This document shows, piece after piece, positions 28,892-29,934 of a stretch of 29,934 nucleotides of DNA (positions are counted from its first letter, which is position 1; the number at the start of each line of letters is the position of its first letter). The position numbers and the translations under genes were made by a program. Below the pieces are notes generated by a model, which worked only from the letters and a program-made list of their open reading frames with translations, searched no databases and was not told the origin of the DNA. Source of the DNA: Roridomyces roridus (Eukaryota > Basidiomycota > Agaricomycetes > Agaricales > Mycenaceae). The DNA is taken from the NCBI GenBank assembly GCA_029378245.1, contig JARKIF010000319.1:1-29934 (forward strand), in the 5' to 3' direction.

Positions 28892-29934
28892 ATGACAGAC
28901 TCGACTCCCTCCGCAAAACGAAAAGGACGGACGAGCCCTGCGGCTGAACGAACCACGCTAGTCCGCTCGGATATCTGGTTGCCATTCGGCGATATTGTCC
29001 TCCAAGCCGAATCCACCCAGTTTCGCGTCAATCGAGACAACCTCACCAGACATTCCTCCGTGTTCGCAGACATGTTCTCTGTCCCCCAGCCCCCGAACGA
29101 GCCCACCGTGGAGGGATGTCCGGTGGTCGTTCTCTCTGGCGATAGCGCAAAGGACTGGGAGTTACTTCTCGGCGTCCTTTATGGGTCGTAAGTTCCTTCT
29201 TCACGACCAAGACTCCATTGGGACCCACTCCATCTAGATTCGAGGATAAAGAGATGCGACCTGTGGCTGAAATCGCGGCCATGTTGCGATTGGGCAGGAA
29301 ATATGGGATAGCCGCTGCTGAAGCAAATGCAGTCCAGCGTCTTCACTATGAATATCCCGCCGACCTCAACGCTTGGATCAAGATTGCGGATTCTCCATTC
29401 AAGAAAATACAGGACGAGTCGGGGGCAATGTTCCAAGTGCTGAGCCTAGCATATGAATTCGGAATCCGTTCGAGCATTCCACTGATGGCTTACCTCTGCT
29501 TCATGCACTCCAAGCCATTGGTGAGTTTATCCAGCCACATTTCTGTAACGATACTCTAATTATTCAGGAACAAATCTTTACCGGCATTGCACGCTCGGAT
29601 GGATCTTGTGTCGTTCTTCCCGCTGAGCTCCGAGAAACTCTCGCGATTGGTTTCGAACGAATTATGGGCGCACAACGCGGAATTTATTCGTGGTTGGACG
29701 ATGGCACCGTTGTCCCGTCTGATTCGTGCAAAAAGTCCGTCGAATGTACTCGTGCGCGCCAGGCGATGCATGAAAATCTGGCTTGGGACGACGACACAGG
29801 GCTGTATTGCTGTTTTGCTCTCGAGACCTGGGATTCGGATTGGACCCACACTTATTGCAAGACGTGTTTCAAGGCGGCGAAGAGTGCCTTCGTGGCTAGT
29901 CGCTCGTCGATATGGAATCCCTTCCGGTTTCTTT
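28892..29934 (+). CDS. BTB/POZ domain protein (copy 7), runs off the window
   Basis: Exons 28892-29187, 29238-29520 and 29568 to the edge. The start MTDSTPSAKRKGR was chosen by match to MSD.../MAD... siblings; an ATG at 28883 is in frame. Exon 1 has exactly the length (296 nt) of copies 1, 2 and 4. BTB fold GDIVLQAESTQFRVNRDNL, SSVFADMFSVPQPP, CPVVVLSGDSAKDWELL. Then AAMLRLGRKYGIAAAEANAV, AYEFGIRSSIPLMAYLC, EQIFTGIARSDGSCVVLP, IGFERI, and the module SCKKSVEC ... TYCKTCFKA. At the very end the literal frame reads WNPFRFL, while WESLPGFF needs one more G in each of two GG runs. Close to the damaged-block copies but without boxes A and B upstream. Confidence 0.85.

Noticed and set aside
1..29934. 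tRNA, rRNA, CRISPR array, riboswitch or bacterial operon
   Set aside because: Nothing of these kinds was recognisable; introns and gene families are fungal nuclear.

Overview
The window is nuclear DNA of a filamentous basidiomycete, most likely an agaricomycete. Genes carry many 40-57 nt GT..AG introns, they are tightly packed, and the dominant gene family (BTB/POZ proteins ending in a cysteine-pair and W-x-x-LP-x-FFGL module) is of a type expanded in mushroom-forming fungi. There are no bacterial operons, rRNA genes, CRISPR arrays or recognisable tRNAs. Exon boundaries were deduced by hand from splice signals, reading phase and comparison between copies inside the window.

Layout. 1-1511: 3' part of a Tup1-type WD40 co-repressor gene, badly frameshifted. 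1700-3859: nine-exon 4-coumarate/acyl-CoA ligase-like gene ending in a peroxisomal AKL tripeptide. 4022-5360: degenerate protein-kinase-like gene. 5531-21700: an accessory block built from repeated modules: a Ran1/Ksp1-like Ser/Thr kinase, BTB proteins, a short-chain dehydrogenase (SDR) and a PP2C phosphatase. One kinase copy is intact (10360-11684) and one is an internally deleted relic (5531-5971). Each lies head-to-head with a BTB gene across a shared promoter that recurs at four places. The two SDR genes (15358-16362, 18482-19487) are near-identical duplicates flanking an intact BTB gene. BTB copies range from complete (8614, 16833) through frameshifted (6326) and 5'-truncated (20639) to small relics. 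One BTB gene is split by the PP2C gene. A 288 bp MITE lies at 8057-8344.

21857-25861: conserved housekeeping pair, ETF-ubiquinone oxidoreductase (minus) and RAD52 (plus), divergent with only about 53 bp between start codons. 26306-27260: helical protein resembling N-terminal regions of fungal NLR/STAND proteins. 27712 to the end: two more, older BTB genes, the last cut by the window edge.

Functionally the accessory block mixes a possible phospho-switch (kinase, PP2C) with BTB adaptor-like proteins and a polyol/sugar-type reductase. The sequence shows shared promoters and shared duplication history, not a demonstrated pathway. Several otherwise good genes are each broken by loss of one or two bases in a short homopolymer, so some 'pseudogenes' here may be consensus errors.
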